Source: Cyanophora paradoxa
Lineage: Eukaryota > Glaucocystophyceae > Cyanophorales > Cyanophoraceae
Direction of reading: 5' to 3'
Length of the DNA: 64,000 nt
Assembly (NCBI GenBank): GCA_004431415.1
Contig: QPMI01000068.1
Span: 124,001 to 188,000, forward strand
A program made the translations under genes and the position numbers. The notes below the pieces were generated by a model. The model was not told the origin of the DNA. It made no database searches and was given only the letters and a program-made list of their open reading frames with translations. Shown here in pieces: positions 50,716-62,662 of the stretch (its first letter is position 1; the number at the start of each line of letters is the position of its first letter).

Positions 50716-52386
50716 ATGGGCGTGGCAAAGAGCACGATATGCTACGATGTGTGCAAGGAGAGCGGGGGATCAATCGTCAGAGGCGACCCTCTCAACAGGG
50801 TCGGATACGAACCCCCGCTGAAGGTCTTCACCGAAGGCAGTACGTTCAAGTCTAACATGGATGAATGGAAGGCGTGGTTCAACAATTTCGGACATGCGTA
50901 CGCATTGTGAATGATCATGATCATTCTGAATTCGAATCCGTTGTGCAGGTGTAGAGTGAGCGGTGGAACATGCTACGTGGTGAAAGGCGAGGAAAATTAC
51001 TTCAATGTTCCGGTGAGCGACAGCACATGTACACTGCATGCGCACATACTCGGCTTTGCATTGCAAATTGACGCAGGAGGCACGAATTGCATTGAAGTAA
51101 CGCGCCACGCAGGCGGCTGAAATTATCACTGTTGGCGGTGTAAAGGTCGAGAAGGGTTCGCGCATTATAACCGTGTTGGATTGCTTTGCAATTGCTGATC
51201 AAAAACTCACGAACGGCTAGGCTTCTACAACAAAGCATGTTTTAAGGGTGCGTATTGCATTTATGATCACGATTCAATTCTTCATATTGCATTTGTTTAT
51301 AAATCTGAATCTGCGCGTGCATCCACGCGACGCAGAGTCCGATTGCACGGGGACCAAGGCTTATCAGACAACTTCCGTGTCGACCGACTTTTACAAAGTG
51401 TAAGAGAATTCGTAATGTGCTCCTTTCAACGCGGCCGTATACGTAATGCTCCCTTCTGATCAGTTGCAACGGGAATGGATACAAATCAGTGGCGGTGCAG
51501 TGGGGGAATGAGTCCGCGTACGGGAGCTGCTACAATGTGAGCGCATCTGGCGAGACAGACGCCAAGAAGACGTGAGTGATGATCATTTCACAGAGATCAA
51601 TCGTGGACTAAATTTGCACGCGCAATTTGCACAGCATTAACTGGAAGTTGGTCGAGGTGAATTTGTTCAAATTAAAGCCTTTCTCTGATATGATATTCTT
51701 ATTTCTTTTTCTTTTCCCTTATGATTAGGGCGAGAACGCGATTAAAGTTGGTGGCACCCTGGTTCTCAAGGGTAAGAAGAATTTGTCGTACATATCTATA
51801 TATGGCCACCGATCGGCCGTGCGGGGAAAAGGATGAATATTCTGACGAGGACTCCGGTCCAGGCGCGAACAACAAGGCATGCTATACTGGAAAGGATTGT
51901 ACCGGATCGCAGGCTCTCACGACGTAAGTCCGGATTTCAAAAATTAATTCATGATCAGCCAAGCTCGATAGCAAGATTCCAGCTCATAGAGAGAGAATTT
52001 ACGTATACAAACCCATTGCAGGAACGGCGTCGGAGAAGATTTTTACAATGCGTGTGTTGCCAAGGGTCACAAGTCCCTCGGAGTGCAGACAACTTGGGAC
52101 GATTCGAACAAGGCTATGTGCTTCAATGTGAGCTCGACGGGCGAGACCAACACCAATAAGACGTGAGCTGTTCACTGAGTCATTCAAACTTGAGAAAGTC
52201 TCCAGAAAGAAGATGCACATGCGCAGGGTCGCTTACAAGCCGGCTTCGAGACTGGAGGAAGAAATTCCGGAAGTCGAAGAAGATGGCATCGACGTCGAGG
52301 ACGCGGAGATGGATCTTTTCGAGGCCTCTCTTGCCATCGAGCTAGAGCTTGCGATGGATGCGTCCGTCCTTCTCGCAGACGGTTAG
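50716..52386 (+). CDS. repeat-built Cys-containing protein, ten predicted exons
   Basis: Exons proposed: 50716-50906, 50949-51012, 51113-51155, 51336-51399, 51464-51571, 51635-51656, 51729-51771, 51863-51923, 52022-52162 and 52227-52386. Codon phase is kept at every join. All introns are short (42-180 nt), and all but the third (weak GTTCGC donor) have usual GT-AG borders. The product repeats a module: GG-V-V-KG, DCTG…TT…DFY, then a Cys, KS-VQ, a Trp, C-NVS, GET…KT. Compare GSCYNVSASGETDAKKT with AMCFNVSSTGETNTNKT. The last exon is acidic (EEEIPEVEEDG). The Cys-rich, Thr/Ser-rich pattern suggests an extracellular protein, but no signal peptide is seen, so the first exon may be missing. No family is recognised. 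Confidence 0.6.
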
Positions 52387-52717
52387 AAAAAGGCTTGAAG
52401 AGTTCTTGAAATCTCAAGTAATCTTGAAAGTCAGACAATTGGACACAATACAGAGAGTCTCGCTGACGAGTGTCTAGCGACTGAAGTTCACTGGCTGGCT
52501 CACTTGCCTCCTCCCCCCCTCCCACCCTCCCCCCACCCCCACCCCACCCCCGCGCACACACGTGCACTTAATTCATTCTCCGCCCACGGCCGTCATTCTC
52601 TTTTTTTCCTCTGCTCTTCCTGCACTGGGAAGCGGGCTGCTCTACTGGACAGCTTCTCAAATTTAAATGGGCCGAGCTCCTCACCGCTGCGAACGCGGAT
52701 CGTAGACGCGGCACTTC

Positions 52718-53343
52718 CTACGCGCTGCCGCCCGGCGCCTCGGCCCGGCTTCGGAGCCGCATCTCGTAGAGCTGCTGGATCTGCGCGGCCGTCGCGGCGT
52801 CCTGCGCGGGTCCGTGAGCTGCTTTCGTCGCCTTAGAAACAGCAAGACGGACGTTCTGGCACAGTCGCTTCGACCCCGAACCAGCAGCGCCACCTGCCGC
52901 GCGCTCGCTAAGCGGAGCCGCAGGCTTAAGCAACCGCCCGCAGCCGCGGCCTGGCCGCACCTCGTCGTCTAGGCTGTCCAGGATGGCCTCCAGCGCGTCC
53001 GGCAGGTCGAGGCCCGCGGCGGGGTACAGCTCCCGCTGCTTCACCAGCAGGCGCGTTCGGAGTTTCGCAGCGGGCCGCAGGATCAGGGCGCGCCCCGTCA
53101 GCGCCAGCCGCCGGAGGCACCGCAGCCTGCCTCCGCTCAGCTTGGAAAGGTCCTAAGAAACCAAGCAAAGCACTCTGGGGACTTGTCCTCAAGGAGGCAA
53201 GTGCGGCGCATCCACTCGAGGACGGATGCCGGGCCCCACTGCAGCACGGCCGCGGGGTCGAGCGGGGGCTGGGGCGGCTCTGAGGAGGGTGGTCGGCCAG
53301 CGCATCGGAGAGGAGAGAGAGCCAAAGAGATGCGAACCGGCAT
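52718..53343 (-). CDS. possible host gene with a SAM-like helical segment
   Basis: An upstream frame ends with GPASVLEWMRRTCLLED. A downstream frame after a TTTCTTAG acceptor-like site reads DLSKLSGGRLRCLRRLAL and then LDLPDALEAILDSLDDEV. Together these could form a helical SAM-type domain ('V..WL…L..L…G..LL'). The donor is not clear, because the obvious GT site gives a stop, so the structure is tentative. Confidence 0.25.
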
Positions 53344-53349
53344 GAGGCT

Positions 53350-54180
53350 GCTGAGAGGACGGCGAGGGCGCCGAGGCAGAGCCGGGCAGAACTGCCGGGG
53401 AAGGGCTGGGCTCTGCGGCTGCGCTCTAGATCTGCGGGCCTGTGGCGGGCGGCGGGGGCGGGGGCTGGGGCTCGTCCAGGGCTCGGTTGGCGCGCGGGAG
53501 CTCGCGCCGCTCGAGCCGCCGCCGCCGCCGCGGATGCCCCAGGGCCAGCCCTCCCTTTCTTTGGAGATGCTCGCCCAGTCGCGGCCGAGGCGGCGGGCGG
53601 GCGCTGCGGCTGCTCCGTCCGCTGCGCCCGGGAGGCCGCCCGAGGTTTCCGCTAGAGAACTGCCGCGGCCGCCGCCCGCAGGGGACGATCGCCCCCGCTT
53701 CTCCTTCCGCCCTACATCGACGCCCGCTTCTCGCTCGTCGCTGCGGCGCTTAAGCTTGGGGCGCGGCGGCGCTGCTCGCGAGGGGCGTGTCTACCCGAGT
53801 CTACCGTAGTGAGGTATATATATATATATTGTTGCCAGCCTGGTTTCAGAAGTCTTGCTGTACCTTCCGGGACCGCACCACGGCTCCCAATACAGCCCCA
53901 CCACCCCTCGGGGCAATCTCGCGTGTAGCGCACGGGCTGGGAGCACAGCTGGGCAGCCACAGCACAGCAGAGCGGGCCAACAAGACCAATAATAATATCA
54001 TGATATATACTAGTAGCTAGCGCTAGCCTAGTAGCTCGCTCAATCGACCGCCCGGCTCGAACTCCGGATCTGACCGTCGGACGTCGAAAGAACTTGCGCT
54101 CCAGCGCTCGCTCGAGCGGCCGCGGTCGGGAGCCTGGCTTCCGAGCTCGAACTTCGGAAGCTAGCTCACGATTATCAAAC
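53350..54180. other. GC-rich to mixed interval, no gene recognised
   Basis: Open frames on both strands at 53.2-53.8 kb lack domains. An (AT)n run lies at 53815-53828. Confidence 0.3.
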
Positions 54181-54471
54181 CTCAGAGCCTACTCGTTCGC
54201 CACAGAATCGATGTCGTGGGGGTAGCAGCGGGGCGGCCAGTCGCGCTCGCCGGCGCCGGCACCGACGGCGCCCCCGGGGCCCTGCACACGCGGCGAGCAC
54301 AGCAAGTCAGGCCTAGCAGGGCAACAGATCTCAGACCCTGCCAGCTGCGGACCTGCATGAGAAACTGGGCAGGTCCGGTGGGTCCGGCGGGGCCTGCAGA
54401 GTCGGGGGATGACTCCTGGAGGGGCGAGTGGCAGGCCGCCGCGTACACTGCCGGTACCCCCCAACGATCAG

Positions 54472-54504
54472 ATCAGATCAGATCAGATCAGATCAGATCA
54501 GATC
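54472..54504. repeat. (GATCA)n microsatellite
   Basis: Seven consecutive GATCA units. Confidence 0.9.
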
Positions 54505-54699
54505 ACCGTGGAGGTGCGGGTGGCGCTTGGCCTGCGCTGGGCCGGCGCCAGCCGACGCCGCCGGGGCGCCGCGGGGAGCGCCGGCAGATCCCACCTCGGT
54601 GCGGGCGTCGGCGTCCTCCATAGTGACCTCCGCGTCGCCCCCGCCCCGGATCGGCACCACTGCGCAGGCCCGGTGACTCACTGAGTCCCGAGGCGTCTT

Positions 54700-54825
54700 T
54701 GGGGGAAGGGAAGGGGGGTGGGGGGTGGGGGTGGGGGTGGGGGGGTGGGGTGGGGGTGGGTGGGTGGGGTGGGGGTGGGGTGGGTGGGGGAGGGTGGGGT
54801 GGGGTGGGGGGGGGGGGGGGGGGGG
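54700..54825. repeat. G-rich (GGGGT)n tract ending in a long G run
   Basis: An irregular GGGGTGGG array that ends in a run of about 18 G. It can form G-quadruplexes and is a likely site of length errors. Confidence 0.85.
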
Positions 54826-55135
54826 ACGGCGGCACCGACGACCTGCGGGTGCCGGCGGCGCCCCTCGGGGCCTGCGAGGGGTGCGTTCAGAGAGGCGCGG
54901 AGCGAGCGAGAGGGATGTGCGCGCGCGAGAGCGCGCGCACTCTGGCTGCGGGCAGCGCGGGCCGCCTCGATGATATGACGGTCAACGGGGTTCGGCTGGA
55001 CCTGGCGGGGGCCCCGGTGAGCGCGAGCGAGCCCGAGGGGCAAGCCAGCGCAGCTCGACGCACGGGGGCGCTCGAGGACTCCCCCGCCAAGGCCCGTATC
55101 TCGTCCTGCCGGCGTGCGCAGAGCGCGCGCGAGAG

Positions 55136-55700
55136 TTAAGAGCGGTGAGCTGCGCCCCGGCCGCTGGGCGCGCGCGCCTGCAGGGCGGCGAGGCGGGCGC
55201 GCTGCGAGTCGAACTGTGCCTCCGTGTGCGCCACCTCCGAAGCCAGGCGCCGAACCTCTGCCTCCATCTCCGCCAGGCGGCCCGGACCCGGCGCCGGCGC
55301 GCCCGCCGCCGCCGCCGCGTCCGAGCGGGGCGCGCGCGCGCCCAGCGCGGCGCGGATGGCGGCCGCGCAGGAGTCGAAGCGCAGCGCTTCGGCGTCGGAC
55401 AAAAGCGCGGGGAGGGGAATGCCGGCGGGGACGTGGAGCAGCCCCGTCCTTAGGTAGTCGAGCAGAACCGCAAAGCGTTCGGGGGCCCTGCGATGGCCCA
55501 CCGTCAGAGGTGAAAGAGCGCAGCTGGAGGGGCGCTCGCCGGTCGAGGAAGATAGGCCGCCCGTGCGCCCCGCCGTGCGCGTCCGCGAGCGCCTCGCGAT
55601 AGAGCGGCGACTGCGGTTCGGCGGCCCTGCGGGGGTGATCAGGCGCGGCAGGAATGGCCGCAGCGCCCAAGACGCACAGGGTCGAAAGACGGGTCCGCAT
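55136..55700 (-). CDS. KCTD-type BTB domain protein, two exons
   Basis: Exon 1 ends SPLYREALADAHGG and RPIFLDR, and exon 2 begins APERFAVLLDYLRTGLLHVP and continues ALLSDAEALRFDSC. This is the K+-channel-tetramerisation BTB pattern (FIDRDP..F..ILdYLRtG…LL.EA.fF). The join needs an intron at 55488-55539 that starts GCGAGC and ends GCAG, that is, a GC-AG intron of 52 nt that keeps the frame. A coiled coil (EMEAEVRRLASEVAHTEAQF) follows. Such proteins oligomerise and act as ubiquitin-ligase adaptors or channel partners. The N-terminal start is uncertain (MRTRLSTLCVLG at 55700 is one option). Downstream exons may exist, since the frame stops right after the coiled coil. Confidence 0.6.
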
Positions 55701-55997
55701 CAGCTTTCCGCCCTGCGCACGCGGCGAATGATCAATGTTTACAGCAGACGAAGAGTAAGAGCGCGGACTACGGCCCCGCGTGGGCTCTCCTTGGCGAGAG
55801 CCGCGCGCATCAATGGCGGGCGGCGCACGGCATCGATGGTCACGGAAGCTTCGGCAGCGTGTTCAGGAGCGTGGTGCAGATCGACAGACGTGCCGGGGTC
55901 CATTCTGTGAAGCGGCTGAAGTTGGCAGTGAGCCCCTGCGGGGGGTACACGCAGTCGCCTGTGTCGTTAGAGCACGGTCGAAGCATTGCGACCAGCC

Positions 55998-58183
55998 ATG
56001 CTCGGCTACGTGCGGGCGAAAGAGGACCTCGTCCATGTAAAGCGCGTCATCGAGAAGGGCGAGATCCGAGCGGATGGCCTCGACAGAGAGCTCGCCCAGC
56101 TCGACGCCAAGCTCAGCTCCGAGCTTGCGGCGATGCAGGCTGCCCTGCAGGAGGAAAGCAGCGCGGTCGCTGCTGCGCAGGCCAAGGCCGAGGAAGTCAA
56201 CGCGGTCCTTTCCAAGACGATCACATCTGTGACCTCCCTCGCTGCATGCGTGGTGCGCACCGCCTTACATCTCCGCTATGATGGCTTGTGCCGCCTCAGC
56301 GGCGCCCTTCGTGGCCCTTTCATGGCGGATTGCGTCCGCCACCGCCTCCCGTCGATCCGATCCGAGCCCCTCGAGCGCAGTCGTCGCTGTCATCGAACCG
56401 GGAACGCGTCGATGACTTTGTGGAGCGCTGCCATCAGGTCCCCGCGCCCCCGGCCGATAATTGGTCGTTCGAACGTAACCGGCCAGCAGGAGCTGGCCTC
56501 CTCGAGGCACGAGCGCGCGGCGATGCATAAGCGCATGGATCAGCTCGAGATGGGCTTCCGCCGCGTCTCGGAGGAGAATGACCTGCTCCGGGCGCAGCTC
56601 GGTCTCCTCCACCAGGTTTCTGGCGGGAAGGTGGGCGCCGCCCCGCGCCCGCCCCGCTGCGCGTGCGCCGATAGAGCGAGCGCTCTCAGATGCAGCAGTT
56701 CGTACCGGCGGCGGAGGCGAAGGCGAAAGAGACGGACTCGGCGGCTGCGCGGCTGATGACGATCATCCTGGAGCACGAGCGGCTGAGGCGCGTGGCGGCG
56801 GAACAGCAGGAGCGGATCGAATCCCTGACGGGCCGCATCGAATCGCTCACGGTGGACCTTCTCGACGCGGACCGCCGCTTTGCCGACTTTCAGGTCCGCT
56901 GTTCCCCTCGCCGCGCCGCGCCGCGCAGGCTGAGCGCGCGTTCAGCGCGAGGAGACCGCCCGCGTGGCGGAGCGGCTCCGGCTGGAGGGCATGTGCCGCG
57001 CGTTGGCGTCCAAGCTGTCGCAGGCCGCCTCGGTCAAGGATGGGGAGGAGCCGCTGGCGGCGCCGCCCGTCGCCGCCGCCCCGACGACGGGCCTGACGCC
57101 CTCGTCGTCCCTGCCGCCGTCCCCCTGCGACCCGTCGCCCGAGGAGCCGTCGACCCCCGAGCAGCTCAAGGCGGCGCCCGCCGCGCCCGAGCCCGCGGCG
57201 GCGGCCCCGGCCCCGGCGGCGGAGGCGAAGGAGGAAGAGCCGGCGGCCGCGGCGGGGGAGGAGCGCGCCGAGGCCGAGTTGGAGTCGCCCGCTGAGCTGG
57301 CGTCGCTGCACGCCGCCTCGGCCGCCTTCGCGCGGGCCGTGGCTGCCGACGCTGTCTTCGCCGCCTCGGGCGAGGCGCGCCGCGCCGAGGGCGACGCCGG
57401 TCGGCCCGAGCTGGCCCGCCTCGGAGAGGCTCTGGACGTCCTCGTCGCGGCCGGCTCGCGCGGCCGGTGCGCCCTTCTCTCGTCGTTGTTTGTTGTTGTC
57501 GTCGTCGAGCCGGGGCGCAGGTCGGCCGGGCTGCTGGGCCGCCGCCGGGCGGGGGGCTACGGCGCCTGGGAGCTCCTGCACTCGCACGCGACGGGCGCCG
57601 AGGAGGAAGACGCCCGCCGCTCGGAGGCGCCCCTCGCCCCCTACGGTGCGCCCCCTCCGCCCCTCCGCCCCCTCTGGTTTCCGAGGCCGCGCCCGCCCGC
57701 CCGCGCAGCCGCCGCCGCCGCCGCCGGCCGCGAGCTCACCCGCATCCTTTCCGACATGGTTGAGGCAAGCGCGCACGCGCCGCGCGCGCGCCTTCGCCTC
57801 TCTAACCAAGGCCGGGGCCGGCAGGTCGCGGCGGCGCGGGGCGAGCTGAAGGGCCGCTCGGCGCTCGACGTGCGCCGCGCGCAGCTGGCGGCCTTCGTGC
57901 GGGGCGCCCTCAAGTGCGCCTCCGCCTCCGCCTCCGCCTCCGCCTCCCGCCCCGCCTCCGCCCCTCACGGCGCGGGGGGCGGCAGCAAGCGGGTGCTCTC
58001 GGAGACCGTGCACGCGGCGCTGGAGCACCACGCGGCCGGCGGCGACCTCGCGGCCACGCACGAGCCGGGGGCGCCCATATCCCTCCCGAGGTCCGGGACG
58101 GCGCCGCCGCCGCCCTGGCGCCCCTGCGCCACGCCGGGCCCTTCGCCTACAGCATCGGCCTGCGCTTCGAGGACCGCGAGTGA
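55998..58183 (+). CDS. host long coiled-coil protein, multi-exon
   Basis: Exons in order: a helical segment (MLGYVRAKEDLVHVKRVIEK… DAKLSSELAAMQAALQEESS), a second coiled coil ending GLLHQVSGGK at 56630, exon 56690-56893 (MQQFVPAAEAKAKE… ERIESLTGRIESLTVDLLDA), and an exon from 56946 (REETARVAERLRLEGMC) that runs into a Pro/Ala/Glu-rich region. The two joins at 56631-56689 and 56894-56945 are phase 0 with GT and AG ends. A later intron of ~54 nt (about 57468-57521) also keeps frame. The final exon ends PFAYSIGLRFEDRE at 58183, after a one-base frame slip near 58080. No family is certain. The architecture suggests a cytoskeletal or vesicle-tethering protein. Confidence 0.5.
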
Positions 58184-59613
58184 GGCCCGGGGCGGCTGCA
58201 CCGCGCCCGGCCCGCCGAGCGACGCGCGAGGGGCGCGGCGAGACCCCGCGGCGCGCGGCTCTCCCCGCGAGCGACCCTGGGAGTGCCGCAGCCGCCGCCT
58301 GTTTTCTGTGTATGTCTATGTGTGTTGGAGCTTTCAAGCGACCGGTTGCGAGGTGCAGCCATTCCTCGCGATCGTGCGCATCCGTCGCGGCGCACGCATG
58401 CTTATATATGCCCTCCGGATCCCGCCGCGGCGCTCGAGCTGGGGCGTTATATTGTGCAACACCTTCGCTTCGCGATATCGATCGACTACAATAGTTGAAT
58501 CTCGACAGAAACCGATATCGCGATCGCGGATTGCAAAAATTGCTTATACCGCTTCGAATTCGATTCTTCATAAAACAAATGATCATGAAAGAGATCTTAA
58601 GCTTGCAATTGCCATATATGATATATAGATCGACTGCTCGACCGATATCGATGTCAACGTTTCTGGGCTATATATGGCCACTTCATGATCATTCGCTCTT
58701 TTTACTACTAAGTTATACATGTGGTCAGCTGCAAGACAAATATTAATCTTTCCGATATAATCTTGAGCAGTGACTCAGACAGACTGCCAATAATGAATTG
58801 CTGCAGCATCGAAGCTGCAGCTCGTTCCGATCCGCTCATTCCGGGGCCAGGCCTAGAACAATAGGGAATGCTGTGTGCCTCAGGGCCTGAGCATACCGAC
58901 AAACGTTACTGAGTTATACACTAAATCACGAAATAAACGATTTCTCAATAGCACTGGGGCACGTTTTGTGCGCGGGGCGGGCCTGCCTATCTCGGCAAGG
59001 TTTATACACTAAAGAAACGAAAGAAACAAGCTCTAGATCTAGATATCGAGGGCGACGACAAATGCGTGCGATGAAATCCTTAGAATGGGCAATTTTTGTG
59101 TCAAAATAGTACTGAGTAATGTACAATGTATACGTAGCTATAGACTCGGAGATAAAAGGAAAACGCGATTCGAAGGGCGGCCGTGCACGTGATTACCAAG
59201 GCGATAGTACGTACAGATTGCACTATAGGAAATTGAAAGTTGGACTGCGGCTCTCAGAGTCTTGGATGCTACCTAGAACAGCGGAAACCTGACGTAATGT
59301 CCCACGAAGCGAAGTTGCGACCGGGCCGGGCGGACCCGGGCGCGACCCTTCGTCGTTTCGATGGCAAGCAAAGGAAGACGCGGCGATCCCGAGGCGGCGG
59401 CAGCCGAAGTCAAGGGTTACGAGTTCCGTCTAGAAGCCGCCGGAGCAGTCGCCGCGGCCGAGCAGCTGCAGGCCCATCCCTACGCCCGGAAGCCGGTCGC
59501 GGGGGCTCCCCATCTGAGTCGAGATCCACGACGGAACAGGAGCCGAGGGCAGGCCCCACTGCTCCGCCAGCGGCGCGATCGGGACCTGCAGCTGCGCCGG
59601 CGCGATACGAATG
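58184..59613. other. intergenic, mixed composition, nothing recognised
   Basis: Mostly AT/GC-mixed non-coding sequence, with many ATCGAT/GATATCG words around 58470-58660. A GC-rich open frame region at 59.3-59.6 kb overlaps the antisense side of the next gene and shows no domain. Confidence 0.35.
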
Positions 59614-61394
59614 TCAGAAAATTGCCGAATTCGAAAGGAATCTGAGTGGCGGAGCCGGCGCCGGCGCGCGCACCGGGCGCATGCGGGACGCAGGCACGTG
59701 CACGGGCCGAAGACTCTGGCCATGGCCGGCGAAAGATTGGAAGAGGAACAATTCGCCAGGGGCCGCCCCGACCGGCGCGCCGCCAAAGGCGAGGGGCGCA
59801 GCACCCGCTTCCGCCGCCAGTGAGCCGCGGAAGGCAAGGGGCGCAAAGTAGGAGTCGTCGTCGGCTGCAGCCACAGCCGGGAAGCCGTGCAGGGCGTGCG
59901 CGACCAGCGCGGGGTCGACCTCCCTAGCGTCGATCGCGATCCCGGCGCCGAAGTCGAAGGCGGCGTCGCGGTCGAGGTCGTCGAGGGGCGCCGGCGGGCT
60001 CGCGCACGTCCCGGGCGAGCTGGGCACGCTCCACGCCGCCTCCGAATTCGAAGCGGACGCCGATCGCGAGGCGCACGAGGCGGCGGCGGATCCCGCGGTC
60101 GGGTGCATCTGCACGGCCGCCGCCGCCGCCGCCGCCGCCGCAGCTGACGGCGCCGCCGCCGCGCAGGAGGCGATGCTGGAGCGGCGGCTCGCGGCCGAGG
60201 CCGAGGACCTCCCCGAGCGCGCGCTGCAGCCCGAGCCCGAGGGCGATCGCGAGCTGGCCTCCAGCTTCACGCGGACGGCGCGGTCGACGTCGGCCTGCAC
60301 GCGCCGCGACCGCTTTCGCTTCGCCATCGCCCCGGCTGCGCGCGCGGAAAGGACTCGCGTCGGCGGACAGGTGCAGGCGCGCGACAGGTCGCGATCGGCG
60401 TGATCGCAATCGTCATTGTCGCTCACCCTTCAGCTCATGAAGGACCTCGGGAGGGGCGGCCCGCGAGGCAAGGCCGGCCTTGTGTGCCCGCGTGACAATC
60501 TCGATCACCCCGCGGGGGCTAATGCTCGGCTTGATGTCTTCGCCGGCCGCGGTTTGCGTCTGGCTGCCGATGCGTTCGACTTGGATCTTGAGCTCGAAAG
60601 TGCGCCTCTCGTGCCGAAACTGCGGTGCGATGCGTTAGGAATATATGGTCATGATCGAGAGCACAATTGCAAGCAAATGGGCAACTACAAATATCGATGA
60701 GAGCCGATAAAGTTCGAATTCGTGTATATTTTTGCATACAAGAATCTCACCGTGGAAGCCAGGACGCCGAAAGTCTCTCCAGATTCTCCATTCTCGTTGA
60801 TCGTCATCCGCACCTAACCGAAACGTTACCCATCGCGATGAGTACGGATTCATTCAATGAGCCCCCCGCGAGTGAACAGATCTACACTGTGATAGCTAGA
60901 AGCTGCAGACACTGGTACGCATGTAAGCGCAAGGACTCACCACGCGCGTCTGCCGCGAATTGCGAAGGGCGCTGGAGCCGTTGGCGCCGACCTCGAACTC
61001 GAGCAGGGGGCCGCCGTCCTCTTTCGCGGGCGCCTCGTCGATCTCCTCCAAATCGTCCAGCGCCACGTCTCCGTCTGTACATGTGCGGATGCATGCGTTC
61101 GCAGACGGCGACAGAGAGGAGGGGTATCCACGCGAGAGACTCGCACGTTTCGCGGCGAGCTCGCGGAGCCGCTTCGTTCGCCCGTACTTGGCCGGCTTGT
61201 CCGGTCGCACGGCGTGCATGACCGTGCTCCCGTCGTCTGAAAGAGCGCACCGCCAGAGCGCCAGCGTTAGCGCACATCGAGGAGGCTGACCGCATTCATG
61301 CGCACCTTGGTAGACCAGCGACACCTGAAGCGACGTGCCCATCCAGGACGCGATAGCAGCGGGACTCAGGTCGGCGAGTCGAAGCTTGTATTGC
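59614..61394 (-). CDS. host gene with five phase-consistent introns, unknown function
   Basis: Exons (reading leftwards): 61306-61394, 61147-61236, 60941-61074, 60751-60813, 60427-60619 and 59614-60335. Every junction has GT and AG ends and the codon phases agree (1, 1, 0, 0, 1). The joined product includes LSPAAIASWMGTSLQV, MHAVRPDKPAKYGRTKRLRE, an acidic stretch (LDDLEEIDEAPAKEDGG), MTINENGESGETFGVLAST, TFELKIQVERIGSQTQ and ISPRGVIEIVTRAHKAG. The last exon starts with a strong basic nuclear-type signal (AKRKRSRRVQ), then a Ser/Ala-rich region and an acidic DDLDRDAAFDF patch. The first exon is missing. A nuclear regulatory protein is the best guess. No family is recognised. Confidence 0.6.
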
Positions 61395-61891
61395 CTGCGA
61401 AGTCCGAATTCGCATATGCGTGAGAAAGGTTCCTTGACAAATTAAACATCGGGCCGCAAGTCGGCAAACAAGCTTCAATTGCAACATACATAATTATGAG
61501 TGCACGTGGGATCTGCATCCGCAGCTCCTAAAAGCATTTCACTAGCGTATAGCTACATACATGGAATGCGCGCGCGTTTAAGCTTCCGTGCACGCTAAAT
61601 AACTATAAGATCACCTTTATTTTCGATAGGCCGCTAGGTATATATACGGGCCTTTGTGAAGCGTTGAGCTCTCGAGCTTGCCCCTTCGCTGTCAATGCAT
61701 TGTTAACCCTCGGAGGTTGCATGAGTCACGCGTCGCGGAGGTTTGGGTGTTATATTGCGATCAGGTACACGCTGCACTAACAGGGGGGCTAGCACTAACC
61801 GACGCGGGGAGTAACAGCCGGTGTACCCCTCGGGGGGCCTCCCGGCCTCTAACGATGCTCAGGCTCTAACTGAATGCTGTACCCCCCGCTG
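61395..61891. other. intergenic between host gene and right-end module
   Basis: No gene is seen. The composition is mixed, with a TATATATA word near 61638 and GGTGTACCCCTCGGGG-type palindromic words near 61820. Confidence 0.35.
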
Positions 61892-62628
61892 TTACTGCCC
61901 GAACCTTCCGAACTTGCGTAATTCGGCCTCGCCCTGTACCCAGTGGCTGGTGTCGTCCATCCATTCGCGTACCTCCCTCTGACGCTTGAGTGACTCACGC
62001 TGCTCGGGGTAGGGAGGGGGGCCTTCGAGGCGGGGTGGGGAAGGGGGTACGGTGGCAAAATTCAGCCACTCGGGGGTATGCCGAATTCGCCGTGAACGAT
62101 CCTCTGCGGTGTGAAATACCGGTCGCTGCTCACGGCCAAGTGGAAGAACGCGCTCCTGAGCCCGGAGAGGAAGCGTGGTTGCATGAATGGCTGCTGGAGG
62201 GACTCGTCGCGCCAGGGGGCTACGAAATCAATGATACGCTGCTGTACCTGCGCGGGCAGGGCAAGGATCTGGCTCTTGCGGTTCGCAAAGGCCGTCCACA
62301 GCGCTTGCAGGTCGGCCCAATCGCCGTTCAGATCCCTGCGTTCGCGCCTCAGGTACGATCTCGGGTTCTCTGTCATACCCATCAAGCCCGCGGCCCTGAT
62401 CATCTCCCTGTCCGGGAGCTCTCGCTCGTCGTGGAATTCGTCTCTAATCCAGCGCACAAGGTAGAGCACGCGCTCCATGAAGTTCTCCGCCGGCGAGCCG
62501 CCCCCTGAGGACGTGCGCCTCCCCTCCAGCACTGCGTTCGCATCCTCCAAGTCCACGTTCCGCTGTCGAATCTCCCCGTCCAGGTCGCCGTTGTTGTACA
62601 GCACGTCGGACTCGCGTGTTCGCGCCAT
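61892..62628 (-). pseudogene. tandem paralogue 1 of an unknown ~240-residue protein (frameshifted)
   Basis: The frame from MARTRESDVLYNNGDLDGE runs to 62062. The paralogous C-terminal part continues in another frame (PEWLNFATVPP, REVREWMDDTSHWVQGEAE) to a TAA at 61892. A C run near 62078 is the likely slip site. The central part (DLQALWTAFANRKSQILALP, QQRIIDFVAPWRDE) aligns with its neighbour. The C-terminal W….W..GEAE.RK motif is shared by both. No known family. The helical, charged make-up could fit a virion or DNA-associated protein. Confidence 0.6.
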
Positions 62629-62662
62629 GCTCGCGGCTCGGTGAGAATTTATACCTGTACCC

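Noticed and set aside
53183-53809. A 208-codon plus-strand frame as a gene
   Set aside because: It has no domain, GC-driven composition and an antisense competitor with better helical features.
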